Positions 10,339-22,800 of a stretch of 64,000 nucleotides of DNA are shown piece after piece. Under the pieces are notes generated by a model. It ran no database searches and was not told the DNA's origin. It saw only the letters and a program-made list of their open reading frames with translations. Location of the stretch: the NCBI GenBank assembly GCA_026770025.1, contig JAMXDE010000038.1:248001-312000 (forward strand), written 5' to 3'. The translations under genes and the position numbers were made by a program. The stretch comes from Craspedostauros australis (lineage: Eukaryota > Bacillariophyta > Bacillariophyceae > Mastogloiales > Achnanthaceae). Each line of letters opens with the position of its first letter. Position 1 is the stretch's first letter.

Positions 10339-13300
10339 TTAGATGTCGATCGATGCAGGGATATTCTCTGGCTTGAGGTACTCGTACTTCGGCTCGCCGG
10401 TACGTTCGTCCTCCTTGGTGCGCAACTCGATCTTGCTCGCGATTCTGTTCATGTTCTTCTTGAACGTGCCGTACGCACTCTTTCCGCGCACAGAGAAGTT
10501 GTTGTCGAGGTCCAGGATGGTGTTCTTGGATGACAGGGTGAGAAGTTGCACGGTCGTGGCTGCCTTCTGTGCGCTTTCCAGGTTCGGCATGGCCTCTTCG
10601 AACATCCAGCGTTCGCTTCCCTTTGCGCTCTTCCACTGTTCGAAGGACTTGCGCATTCCGAGTGGCTTGTTGCCTTGGTACGCATAGTACTGTGCGTGGC
10701 GGTGGAATGGAAGATGTCGAATGGGACATGTGGAATGGGGAGTCAACAGTGCAAGGGAGATCGGATGTGATGATGTAATGATGTGAGGCGTGGTGTGAGG
10801 GGATGCGGTGTGGTTTCGTGTGGCGTCGTGGGCACAGAGGGGGGCAAGACATCGTATTCATAAAAATATGCATGTGCGTCAATGCATACAACCAAGTCAC
10901 AGCACGGTCCATATTCGAGTTGCACTTACATCGTATTGTGGGAAGTTGACGGCAGCGTGGAATCCGCTGCAGATCCAGAACAGCGTTTGCAGGGTGCGGG
11001 CCAACTGAGGTTTGGACTCGAATCTCTTTGGGAATCCAGGGATGAAAGCACGGTCCTCAGCAGTGGTTTCGTGAGCCCACAATTGCAGGACGGCGTCGCC
11101 TCTGACTTCCGTGTCGTTTTGGTAGCACTCATCGACATACTGAGTTGCAAAGAAGCCGTATGCCTCCCAAAGCTCCTTGCCATCGTTGCGGTAGCGGTAG
11201 TTGTCGAGCTTCACATCGTCGGTGAATCCGCGCCCTTCCAGCTCTTCGTCGAAGGCGGAAGACTTGAAGAAGTCGTAATCCTTCCAGTACTTGTAAATGA
11301 GTACCATGAACTGGCCAGTTCCGACGGATGTCATGTAATCACCAAGGCTGTTTGGTGCAAAAGCGGCCAAAGTATCACGCGCCGCGAAGTTGAGAAAAAG
11401 GGTGTCACGGCACATTGGTCTGACGAATGGATAGATCTTGTGGTTGTATCTGCGCAGGGTGTTGTGGATGGCGATGATGTGCGGCTCCATGGTCAAGTGG
11501 GTCTTTCCAAGATGGCTCACCCACTGTCGAAGTGTGAAATGTTGGACGCAAGGATAGAGGGAGACCAGGAAAGGAGGGCAGGGAGATGTTGAGTGGGATA
11601 TGTTCGGCGCTGTGAGCGGGATATCGACAAAGTGTGGCCGATGGAAACAGGCATCGGTCTCCGATAGATTGGACATCGACAGCCGAACGAGCCACTCTCT
11701 ACAGAATGATGTTGCCACAACTGCAAATATTTTTGAACGGATAGTATCACCAGTACGCTGTACAGTACAGCGCTGCATAACATTGCGCCCCACCGCACGG
11801 TACATCGTGGAACGACGTATCGCATGCTTACCTCATGGTATTGAGAATCTGCGGCCGCGACGGTGGTCTTGGCGAACAACCATTCGGTCTCGTTGGAATT
11901 CCCGACTGTGTAAACCTTAGAATCAGCTTCGCGATCAAGCTGGATGGCCATGATCTCGATATTCTTGAGATTCTGGGTTTGGCGGAAGAGGATCATCGGG
12001 GCCTTGAAGTAGCGTGGCTCCTTTCCGACGCGGCTCAAGATTTCTTGGTCCTGGGTGGTGTTGACGTTGTTGTACACCTCCGGATATGCCTGGTGAGGGT
12101 TTTTCTCGAGATCGTCCAAGCCGACGTAGTCCACGTAAAAGAGCTTGTTGGCCTTGGCAAGGGCCTCGAGGTTGACGATTCCTTCCTTTTCGAAGAAGTT
12201 GCGAAGTTCTGGTGTGAGCATCTTACTGTCCTTGACGACTTCGATCATGACTGGGTTGACGCCGTTCAAGAATTGACGTGCAAACTCCTGGTCCTCCTTC
12301 CAATGATTGAATGCGTGTTCTGGGAGCTTGAGGAATGGATTGTCCACTTCCATACCGAGTGGTCCCTTGGCCTTGAAGATTCTCTCGTAGTTCTCCTTCG
12401 TGGCGATGTCATTGATAGTGAGCGGGTTCACGGCGATTCCGGCCTGGGTCTTCAAGGCACCGGCGATCACTCTTGCAAACTTCTTGAAGGAGAACCAGTA
12501 CTCGACATGCGGTACGCCTTCGACCTTCTTCATCAACTTCGTTGTGTTGAAATCCGGATACTGCGGTTGTTCCAGAATGGAGAAGGGTGTGGTGGGGCAA
12601 TGAATGGAAATCGACGGGTAGGAATGATATCGAAGATACGAAGAATGGATGGGTCGAAGAGGAGACATGAAACAGATGAGCAATGAAGGCGCGTACAGTT
12701 TGCCACATATGTGAGCGTGTGGGAGTGCAGAGTCGTCATACTTCATGTTCGTCAAGGTTGGTGCGATCGCTCCCAAGTAGAAACGCAATCTGTATCCTCC
12801 ACAGTGAATGCACGTACCTCGTCGTGCCCGCCATATGTTCCGTAGTCGTATGTGGCATTGCGATACAAGGCGTCTGGCAGCTTCTCCTTGAGGAATGTGA
12901 TGATGCCGGAACCGCTTCCGCCGCTCTTGCCTTCGCTGTAAGCGCCGAGGACGACTGGGTAGAATGCGAAGTCGAAGATCAACTGCGCCCAGTCCCTGCC
13001 GAGCTGACCGCGACGCAAATCCTTGATGGCCAATCGGAGGAGCAGCCGAGCAAGAGGAGGCGTGTTGGCTTTCCAGAATTGCACGAGGCATGCGACGGAT
13101 GCTTGCGAAGATGCTTCGATCGCGGCGAGCGGGAAGATGAGGATGGCCAAAAGGCCACCTTCGTCCACGACTCTCTGGAGTCTGAGAGGTTCTTTGGGTT
13201 TCATCGAAACGAATTTCTGCATGATCTCGGCCTTGTCCTCGGCCTTCGTTGTGGCCGCTCCGGACTTGACCGCGCCGAATGCGGATGTTGGCTCCGTTTT

Positions 13301-13699
13301 GTCGTCGGGGGCTTGGAATCCGTCAAGCAGTTCGTAGAGGAGCTCCGCCTGCTCGACGTCCATCTCGGAAGTCTCCGTGAGGACCTCAACGTCTTCGAAA
13401 CTCGCGAATTCTCCCTCGACGGACTCATCTGTTTCGTCAGCGATGGTTGATCTGTCGCCGAGAGGGGTATTTGCTTGGTCAAGGAGGGAACTGTAGAAAT
13501 CCATATCCTCGTCGGCAGGCACACCATTGGGTTCCGTGGTGGGCTCTTCGAGCAGCCCCTTGCTATCCATCAACGGAGCGATGTTGACCTTGCGCATAGC
13601 TGCGGCACGCGGGATGACAGGCCTTGCCATCTGAAATGCGGAGCTCGGGCATGCCCAGAGCAATCCGGCCGCGGCGGCAGAAATGATGTGTATTCTCAT
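10339..13699 (-). CDS. LOX: Plastid-targeted lipoxygenase (4 exons)
   Basis: Exons on the minus strand are 13699-12818, 12560-11832, 11523-10930 and 10689-10339. All introns are phase 0 with GT...AG borders, giving 851 residues. Lipoxygenases oxygenate polyunsaturated fatty acids to hydroperoxides using non-haem iron; in diatoms they start oxylipin synthesis. Iron ligands fit the family: His541 and His546 in WVSHLGKTH, His726 and Asn730 in GFHAAVNF, and the C-terminal Ile851 (PASIDI). Family motifs NPLTIND, ARQFLNGVNPVMIE and the YHEWVSH junction are present. The N-terminus has a signal peptide and PSSAF at residues 18-22, an ASAF-like site implying the secondary plastid, then an acidic linker. 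Intron 1 is the least certain: it also contains RFYLGAIAPTLTNMK in another frame, which could be a small extra exon. Long plus-strand frames over this gene are shadows. Confidence 0.93.
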
Positions 13700-14555
13700 G
13701 CTGACGGGTGCTTGTTGATTGTGTTGTTGATGTGTGTGATTGTGAATGTGTGTGGTTGACGGATTGGTTTGGTTCGATCTGGCCGAGACGTGCTGTGACG
13801 TGACGGTGATCGAGTTTCAGAGTTTGCGCACTGGATGATTGTTGTGATGGCATGTCAACTTTTGCCGTTTGGATTTTCGCACAACGTCCCAAGAGAAACA
13901 AATGAAGCGACCGCAGCTGCCGAGATCATGGCGATGGTGGGTGCGGCTGCTGCCGTTGCCGTTTTCGTCGTTGGTGTCATTGGCGTTGTTTCTTCTGCCC
14001 TTGTGCGTAATCGCGCTGATGACGGTGGCAATGGTTGCTGTGGTGTTGTTGTTGTCTGTCGTTCTCGATTGTGTGCCAGTCCCCCTGTGATGGCGCGGGC
14101 TCCCTCGATCTTCTTCTCCTTTTCCTTGTGAATTTGTCAGATGGGTGATACCGCGTGCAAGAGCTCTCAACGAGCGAGTCGATCCAAGATTTGTGGAGCA
14201 GTGATGCCTGTCAAGATCACTTTATGCACATCCAAACCAAGAATATATTAATCATCCTCATATTATTCTCATTAGAAATTGCTACATACAATTTTGAACA
14301 AGGTTGTGCTTTAAGTTTTATGGACGCATCAATGTGCTGCTGTTTGTACCGCTTCTATGCTTCGGAAATAGACGTTGCAACGAACGAACGGGAAGAGAAG
14401 ACTCTGACTCCAGAGCGTGAATGGACACCAGACGATAAATTTGGGGAACACCGCAGAACCTTCGAAGAAAAAATGCGGAATACCGTGGCGTTGGACCCAA
14501 TGGAACCCACGCACATTGAAGCGTCCATATATTTAGAACACGGCCTCATTCAAAT

Positions 14556-14597
14556 ATATGACCCGCCTGAGCGAAAATAGTACACCTTTCTCGGGAA
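14556..14597 (+). repeat. 42-bp conserved repeat core, copy 1
   Basis: Identical over 42 bases to the reverse complement of 37238-37279. The wider AT-rich surroundings (about 14220-14750) also share short blocks with that copy in the same order: ccaaaccaagaatat upstream, then ctagaattg and aagttat...agggcttga-like downstream. This suggests two diverged copies of one non-coding mobile repeat. Confidence 0.85.
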
Positions 14598-17500
14598 GTC
14601 CTCTCAGATTTCCCTATAAATTTAATATGATGTTCCTCTATATGAGAAAGTGACGGATTGACTTTCCTAGAATTGCTACACTTTATATTTTATAAGTTAT
14701 GAGGGCTTGAGTTGAGAAATTCCCCACAGTAGCCCGTGCTTTAGGTTTTTAGCTTTCGATCGGACATGGATGCGACTCGTCATTGTCTTCAAGTTGGACG
14801 TCGGCGAGCGGCGAAAATGTCCTTTTTTCCTCTCTGAGACGGACTCACAGCAAGGCACTCGAAGCTGAACTCAGACGTGTCTACAGTCGTGCGAACGGAT
14901 CAACATTTCGGCTGTTTTTGGCCCCAATTGATTGCACGCAGTTTCTCGCAGTGGACTTGGAACAGGTGTGGAGGAGAAAAACTGCATCAGAATGCGATGG
15001 TACGTACGTGCACTGCGCTGTACGTACGACATTAGGATGGGATGAAGGTGCAGAGCTATCAGCATATTCCACCAGGTATAGTGGGATGTTACTTTTGCCT
15101 TTGCTGATGCTGGTAGTACTTCGTGAGCGCGGGAACTGTGATCACTGCCGGGTTCGTTGCACCATGATCTCGCGCGTTCCACGTGTGGTCTCTCATTTCA
15201 TACAAGGGGCACGAGACTCTGTGACAAGATAGGTGCAGGAGGATGACGTTCCCATCCTGCGAATCAAAGTTGACCGGTGGAAACTACAGCACATTCCTGA
15301 TGTACGCTGCTGTGCTCTTCTCGAGTTGCTGAGTTGCCGAGTCGCCGCGCGTTGCGCCTCTCAGACAGGATTTCGGTGTCTTGTTGTTGCTGTTGTGGAA
15401 GTTTGTGGCTTCATTTTGCTCTTTTCTTGATCACGTTTCATTCCTTTTCCTGGTTCTTTTCCATGTCGCACCCAAAGAAACGCTCTGTTCTACTTCAGAT
15501 GTCGGTGGACAGACAGACGTGAGATGTGGTGTTTTGTTAGAAACATGCGTGGAACAAAACCAAATCAGATACTGCGCTCGCGAATTCTGGACTGCTTTGT
15601 GCCTGTTGATACACATTCCCAGAAGAATCGTTTCTGGCGCGCCACAAAACTGCGGAGTGGCTCTGCGAGAACAGAATGATGTACCGCACTGAACACAAGA
15701 AGGGGAGTACAGCAGGAGATCATATAATACATCTGTGTTTTTATTGTACATGCCCACATTTGTATTATTCGCCCATCGGAGGCTGATGAGGTTAGATCTT
15801 GTGATGGATCGGCTGACTTCCGCAGAATCAACATTCCACCGTCAATTCCAACCGTCAACGATGGTGTTGCATCCACAAGGCGCGCTTGGTGGTCAGCGGC
15901 GCAGGCAGACTTGGAGTGCGAGGATTGTCAGCATTGTTACCCTCATGAGATAGGTATGACGATCAGTTCCATGGTGCGTTATCGTCTCCAGAGTTGGCGT
16001 GGATCAAAGACAAGGAACAACAACTATGTGCTGACCGTTTGGACCCCATATTGTGGATTGAGTTTAGGGTATTTGAATTGATTTGACAGCACCGTTGCAT
16101 AGAACAACAATTCCTCTTGGTGCTGTGGAACCACAGTTCCATTTTTGCTCCTGGCGACGACATCGATACTGACATGCGCGTGCGATTTTTTTTTTGCGCC
16201 CATGGATTTGGTATCATCACTCGCTCTCGCTGATCGTCATCATTCTCCGTTGTCTGCTGGGGCCGTTCGTGGCAGTCTGGGTGGTCACAGAGCAAGCAAC
16301 AGCCAGCGCCAAACATGAATGGCACCGGCGGTTGATGATTGGTGAACGCTGTTGCACAGGCGGATGCGATTTGTTGTCTCCCCCAGCGGTTGTTGGATGA
16401 GTGACGGACAAGAAGCTGGTGGTGATCGTCTGTACGGAAAGCGTTGGCGTAGATGGATGGGATGTTCTGAGCAATGAAACAATAGTACCATACTAATGGA
16501 TGAGGTAGTATGGATGAGGCTGAGAGCTTGTTCCGATTTCCTCGCAAGCACAAACATTTTCGAATTGATGGCGTATGCTCGTCCTCTCGCCGCGATTGAC
16601 TTGTGTTTGCGTGAGAGCAAAATGTGAGCCACTGCTCTGCGCCGAGAACTGGTGTCCATTTGCAAGAGAACTGCGCATCCTGATTCACAAGCCGAGCGAC
16701 AAATCGCGCACACTCCAGACTACATTCGTGACTTTCCGATACGACACGACATGACATGACACGCTACTAATACCAGTACCATACGTATTGGATAGATTGA
16801 CGAATGGATGGATGGAGCGAGCTGTGATCATCCCAAGGATACCGTATCGACACACTTGGCGACGAACCATAGTCGCCGTATTGGTACCATCGCAGGACAT
16901 GGTGCAGATACGCGGAGCAAACGCCGGTACGTGCAGCCACAAATTGCTACACGCAACTGTGAAAGGGAATGGCGCAAGTCACCAATTAGCTCATGGGCAG
17001 AAGTCAGCACATTTGCTCTTGGAGTCAGTCCAGTTGTACCAGACAATGTTACCAGCATCATGGAGATTGCATTGTACTTAGAGCAGAGAATTTGGGATCG
17101 ATCATTCAAGAATCTTATTCCATTCGGCATGGCGCTTGGTGTCAGCAGCGATGGTGTCCACGTAGCATTCTGTGGCAATGCTGCAGGTGCCCACCTTGTG
17201 CCTACTCTAGCAATTCACTGATTAGATTCTTATCATTGAATGATAGGTATGCTCATACACTGGACAGTGTACGACAGCAGCATCATACCCACTCTGGCTT
17301 GCACAGGAGCGTGAGAGCCGCAACCTGGAGTTGTGCCGTGCCAACTCCTTGTTTGTCTTGGGTCCTTTGTGTCCAATTTCTGGTTCCCCGATTTTCTCCC
17401 AAATCAATCTACTGAATTTTTCAATAGTGGTATACGATGTTGTTGTGTGCGTAGCACAATTGCAAACATTACTGCATTCATCCTTTGCACGATCCTCTCC

Positions 17501-17742
17501 GTTGGATGAACTCCATACCTTGATTTCAACGCTTCCGACATACCCACCCACCAATACAATGTATGCGATTCACCCTGTGCTATTTTTAGTTCGGCGCGTT
17601 GTGTTGCCGGATTCTCGTTTTCTCTCGTGTTATGTCTCACGATAAAGTTGCAATATCTTCCCCTTTCCGCTGCGTTCACGGACTCCATCGGTTTCGAAAG
17701 CCACATGCCCGGACTGCCGTCATCTTCTTCGTCTTGTCGTCT

Positions 17743-18013
17743 ACTTTGTAGTCGTTCAATTTTATTTCGCAATTCCGCCTGGTGCTATTCCTATGCCAAC
17801 AAAAGCATACCTATGTAGGGACCCCGTGTTATTCTTCGCACTAACATTTTTGCACCCTCACCTGAACGTTTCCATCCGCATTCTATCAGTTTCGACGTCT
17901 GGAGGGACGAACCACTCTCGTCCCCTCCGCCTCATTGTTTACTTTGTAGTCGTCCAATTTTAATTTCGCAATTCCGTCTGGTGCTATTTCTATCCCACCA
18001 AATCCATACCCAT
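17743..18013 (+). repeat. Direct duplication of about 75 bp
   Basis: 17743-17813 and 17935-18013 share the tract actttgtagtcg, then atttcgcaattccg and ctggtgctat, with a few substitutions. The two copies are about 190 bases apart. No function is apparent. Confidence 0.75.
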
Positions 18014-18689
18014 GCAAATTCCTCTCCGTCGACATGCACCTTCTGGAGGGCATCGTCAGTGTCATGCACGATTGGCGCGATTGAGGTGAGTCTATGCCAT
18101 TCCAGTTGCATCAACCATTCGTATTGCGCAATAATGCACGGTGTCCGGCTGATGGGAAAGGGGAGGTTGTGTCTGAGCGATCTACACGCTCCGAATTGAT
18201 GTTGCTCGCAATCCTCTTGCGAGGGCTCCGGACTCCGGCAGACTGTGTGTTGACTTTCAATTACTCGCGGATCCGTGTGGTGTTGGCCTTTTCGAATTCC
18301 ACCAATGGAAGGAGATGCACATGGCATTGATACAGATGGTTACGCAGGTTTGCGGATGACCCGGATGCTGGAGATGGTGCGGGGCATGATTTCCTACCGC
18401 TTTGCATCATGAGGCCAACGACTCAAGCAACAGAATTGACGATCAGCGACGGCAGTGGACAAATTGCAGCGGCTCCCGAAATATGTGGAACCACAGACGC
18501 GTTCCTGCACCATTGTGAGCGCTGCGCTTTTGCGGTTCCATCATGGTTCGAAGATCGACTTGGCGTCGTTTACTTGTCTCATACTCGACAATACACTGCA
18601 TCGCTTGGTCGATGCCCGATCCAGTTTTGTTGTCTTGATCGAAAATGTGGGTGTGAAATTGGCGCACCTCGGTCGAATCTGATTGGATG

Positions 18690-18694
18690 GGAAT
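18690..18694. repeat. Target-site duplication GGAAT (left)
   Basis: Matches GGAAT at 27826-27830, directly outside the two LTRs. Confidence 0.9.
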
Positions 18695-19381
18695 AGTTGA
18701 GATTCAATGAGGGACAGACTATTACCGAACACGGTATCAACCTGATGGGAGAAATTCTTGTTTTGGCGCGAAATCTTCCGACCTGATCGACCACCAAATC
18801 TTTTCTCCTCCTTTCTCTCCTCCATTCACGAATCCATCATGACTCAAACATGACCGACCTGACTCACATTCCACCTTGGGAACTATATGCTCCTCAGATC
18901 CTTTTACTACAACATACCTCGATTCCCTCCATGCTGATGACTACTGCACCACTGCCGTAGTCTTAGCGCATGTATCCAACCTGCTTCAACTCAAGCAATG
19001 GAATCCGAGAGCCAGCTCCAACCACAGCCACTACTTCATGGTCGTCACTGCCATGTGCCATGATCTACACTGCAGTGTATCTACATATGTGGAGAGCAAG
19101 GCGCTGTAATGACTGTATACCCTGTAGCACTGAACCAAGTACATCAGTGCAGGGTCTCGCCAAGTTGTGTGACATCGTTTCTTCACCCTATTAACACCAC
19201 AAGCTAACTCATAATAAACTCAGACAAGGATTAGCTACAAAGCACTCATCTACTCATCGTTACAGTAACAACTCTTCAATCAGTACACCTCTCTTGAACT
19301 GCATCACACGGCTATCCCGAAGCCGGCAGATTCACGAGGCATTCACCACCGATTCGTGCCAACTACGCTCGAATCCTAACT
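18695..19381 (+). repeat. 5' LTR of the complete copia element
   Basis: 687 bp, the same length as 27139-27825 and identical as far as I could read. It begins AGTTGAGATTC and ends CGAATCCTAACT. The promoter and polyadenylation signals of the element should lie here. Confidence 0.95.
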
Positions 19382-19401
19382 GGTAGCTGCGAGTGGTTGC
19401 C
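19382..19401 (+). other. Primer-binding site region
   Basis: Begins ggtagctgcgagtggttgcc directly after the 5' LTR, the position where a tRNA primer pairs. The matching tRNA was not identified. Confidence 0.5.
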
Positions 19402-19815
19402 AAATACTCTCAAGTCAAATCAACTCCACCGAGCATCTTCCTCTGCCAACCGATCGCAAAGAGTCTCTCTGAGACGAAGCCAAAAGGCACAGCTCGCAGA
19501 CCGAGCCTCCAACAAAGGACGAAGTCCTCATCGCATGCATCTGATTTGAAATCAGACTCCCAACGCTCGAAAACCGAGCCACTCAAGAGGACAAAAGTCC
19601 CAGCTGAAGGTAAGCGACCCAAGGTTGAACTTCAGTAGCCTCTGCTAAAGCAAGCTGCAATCGCACTCGCCAACCGAGTACGAGCCTCTCCAAGCCTGCA
19701 TCGAACTTCAGTGCACACCTTCTCAACGAAGTGAAGCCGAGCAAGAGCAAGAGAAGGCAAACAGATCGATCCCCTCGACGTCCGAAGACTACTCGAGAAG
19801 TCCCCGCTATCCATC

Positions 19816-22800
19816 ATGGCGGAAGAGACAAACCCTACCACGCTGGAAGAGCTGCAAGCGCAGCTCGAAGCGATCACGGTCGAGAACGCTCGCCTCACAC
19901 AGGCGACGTTGGCGGCCGAAGCCGCTGCAGAAGCAGCAAATGCGGCTATAGCCACTGCCCAAGCAGCGGCGACAGTCACCACGACCCCAAGCCGTCCCGG
20001 TCTCGAGCGCAGCCGTTCCGCTGGCGACACAAGAACCCGAACGGACCAGTCCTTCCTCAACGACAGCATCTTCGACATGGGAACTCCCATGCCCAAGAAG
20101 AGCAGAAAGTCAGAAGAGGATAGCGAAGACGACGACCACGACCTCTCTGGAAAACCAACCGTTCCCATCATGGGAGGTATCCTCAAGCAAGGACGCAACT
20201 GGGTGCCCTGGACCGCAGGCGCACCAAACGGACATTGGACCGGCCTCCAAGACGAGTCACACACCAGGTGGACCAACTCTCAACAACAGAGAATCCTCCA
20301 TAACGGTGCTGACTCCACCAACCAGTCCAAGCGAGAGCAAGGACTCACCGACAAGTTCAAGAAGGGAGGGAACATCCAGCAGTTCATCCGCCTGGTGCGA
20401 AACCACATGGCAAGAACCGGACTCCTCACCATGGCGTACATCGCTGACGCCAACGCAGAGTCAGGAATGACTTGCGTCCTGGACTCGCCAGCCGCCTTCA
20501 CTCTTGAAGATGCCACCAAGCACTTCAACGAGTTCCATCTGAAGTGGGATCACTACGACGTCCAGAACAACGAGACAGCCTCAGCATTCTTCCGTGACAG
20601 TCTTGATCCAGTCCTCGAAGACCAGCTCATGAACCGAATTGAGCCGAAGTTCCACGATAACTTCATCACCCTCTTCGTTGAGTTCATGAACAGCAACTCG
20701 GCCAACTCCTTGGATGAACAAGACGCCCTCGCAGCCAAGATCCGCGAAGTCAACTGCAGACGTTTTCCAAACGAGAACGTTGGTCTCATGGCAGTCCACC
20801 TTCGTGCTCTTTGCAAGCGCCTCGACGACGCCGGTCGCTTCGACCTCCGTCTCCTCCGAACGATCCTCGATGCCTTCCTACAGGCTGGAGGACAGATCCG
20901 GTCTGGTGAACAGTACCGACGTCCCCTCTATGTGATGAAGGATGACCTTGAGGAAATCCTCATGCGTCTCCCCGTCTTCACATACGAGTACGCTCGCCCC
21001 CAGCTTGCCGCAAAAGATCTCACATGGATGGCAATCTGCAACAAGGCTGAATCGTCGTACGAAAACGAAGTGCGCGGAAATCGCTGGCATGCCATCAGGC
21101 GTACCAGAGATAGCAACGTGCCCAAGTACTCGTATGCCAACAACGTCGTCCAGAATCCAAGCGCCAACGTTCTCGAGCAACACAAGGGTTTCTCCAAGAA
21201 CGATGGAAAGAGAAACAACTTCAAGAAGCCCAAGGAACGCGACGCCAAACGCAACGCCGGCCAGGGCTGGTCGTCCAAAGCTCCCAAGCCCGGTGAACCA
21301 CAGCGCAAGCTTGTCAACGACAAGACGTTCATGTGGTGCGCCAAGTGCCGCCGCTGGCGTCTCTCGCACAACACCGAGAGCCACCAGGACAACTTCAAGT
21401 TCAAGGCGAAGGCAAAGGGCAAGAACGTTCCCAAACAGGACAACCTCTCCATCGACATGGCTGCCTGGACATGCTTCACAGCCGCCTCCAGCCAAGACGA
21501 AGACACCTGGTGGTCCCTCATCTGGAACCTCTTCACCTCCTTCAACTACTTCGGTAGCATTGTTGGAATGGTTCTCCTCTTCGCTTCACTCCAAGTCATC
21601 ACCATCGGAGTAGAGTATGGGTGGTACATCGCGGCAGCTAATGCCTGGATGCTAATCGCCGTAACTCTACTCCTCCTCCACACGAACGTTCCACGAAGAC
21701 CCGACTTAATCAACTCTACTGATTTAGCCTATAACAAGGCACGAGTCAAGGAACGGTTCAAGCAAATGCACAAACGTCCCACACACTTCAATGGAGCTGT
21801 GAAACGCAGTCTCTACGACCTCGTGATGGAAAGCCTTGACCCAGATGGACCCAAACCAGTGAACGTGTCGAAAGTGAACTCCCCACGAACAAAACGTGAG
21901 TGGCGTCCCCAAACTCGGACCAAAACTCGCAATCACAGATCAAAACGTCGTTACTGGAACCAGTCGAAAACTTCCACTTATGGTAAAAACCAACCATTCA
22001 CGACTGCAAAATTGCCCCGCCAGGAAGGTCGCACCTCATCCATCTCACGAAACTTCTGGAGCTTGTACCCAACTCGCGGAATTGACTTGATGTATGATCG
22101 AAATCAAAAACAACAATGTGACAATGACATGCCAGCACTACTCACTCTGCAAGGTCTAGCCTCCTACTTCTCCAATCGCAACGCTTTCGCATCCCCAGCT
22201 AAGGCTGAGAGTTATCTCTCGCCTGATGCTCCATTCGAACTTGTATGGGACAGCGGAGCATCAATCTCTGTGACAAATGACCTCAACGATTTCTGTTCTA
22301 CTCCAAGTCCTCCACCAAGACCGACCTTTCTTAACGGGTTCCTCAAGAAAATCCAAGTGAATGCGTTGGGAACTGTCGAATGGTATGTTCTTGATGTGAC
22401 TGGAAGCCCTCGCAAATTGCGACTGCCTGCTTTCCATGTACCCGAATCAAAGGTCAAGCTAATCAGCACTTCCAGTCTTCTCGACGAGTATCAGGGAGAA
22501 ACGATCGTATTCGACAAGTCCTCCTGCAAACTCAGCGGAATCCTGGGAAGCGACGATCGCAATGCAATCATAGCGAACTACAAGAAATCCACAAGGTTGC
22601 CAACATCCGTCGGCTACAGCGCCGACAACATCCATGATGTACCAGCTGCACTAACGTCCATAGTCTCTACCGTGTCGGACCACAACGTGAACCTCACCCA
22701 ACCGCAAAAGGAACTTCTTCGGTGGCACTATCGTCTCGGACACTTATCCTTCAGTCGAGTGAAGTTCCTGCTGCGTTCGGGTGCACTCATTGGGTCAGAA

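Larger units (their letters stand above)
13700..18689. other. 5-kb region with no recognisable gene
   Basis: The first few hundred bases should contain the lipoxygenase promoter. The rest has only short open frames without family resemblance and no splice-linked coding signal I could follow. It contains the AT-rich repeat at 14220-14750 with its 42-bp conserved core, and a spaced direct duplication at 17743-18013. An ORF at 14155-14580 ends inside the 42-bp core and is probably repeat-derived. Confidence 0.45.

Noticed and set aside
10882-13450. Long plus-strand ORFs (236, 283 and 255 residues)
   Set aside because: They lie antisense to lipoxygenase exons, show no family motifs, and arise from the codon bias of the real gene.
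14155-14580. 141-residue ORF
   Set aside because: It lies in the AT-rich repeat and ends inside the 42-bp core whose other copy is not in a comparable frame.
16808-17221. 137-residue ORF
   Set aside because: No recognisable motif, no splice partners, and several overlapping frames of similar length on both strands.
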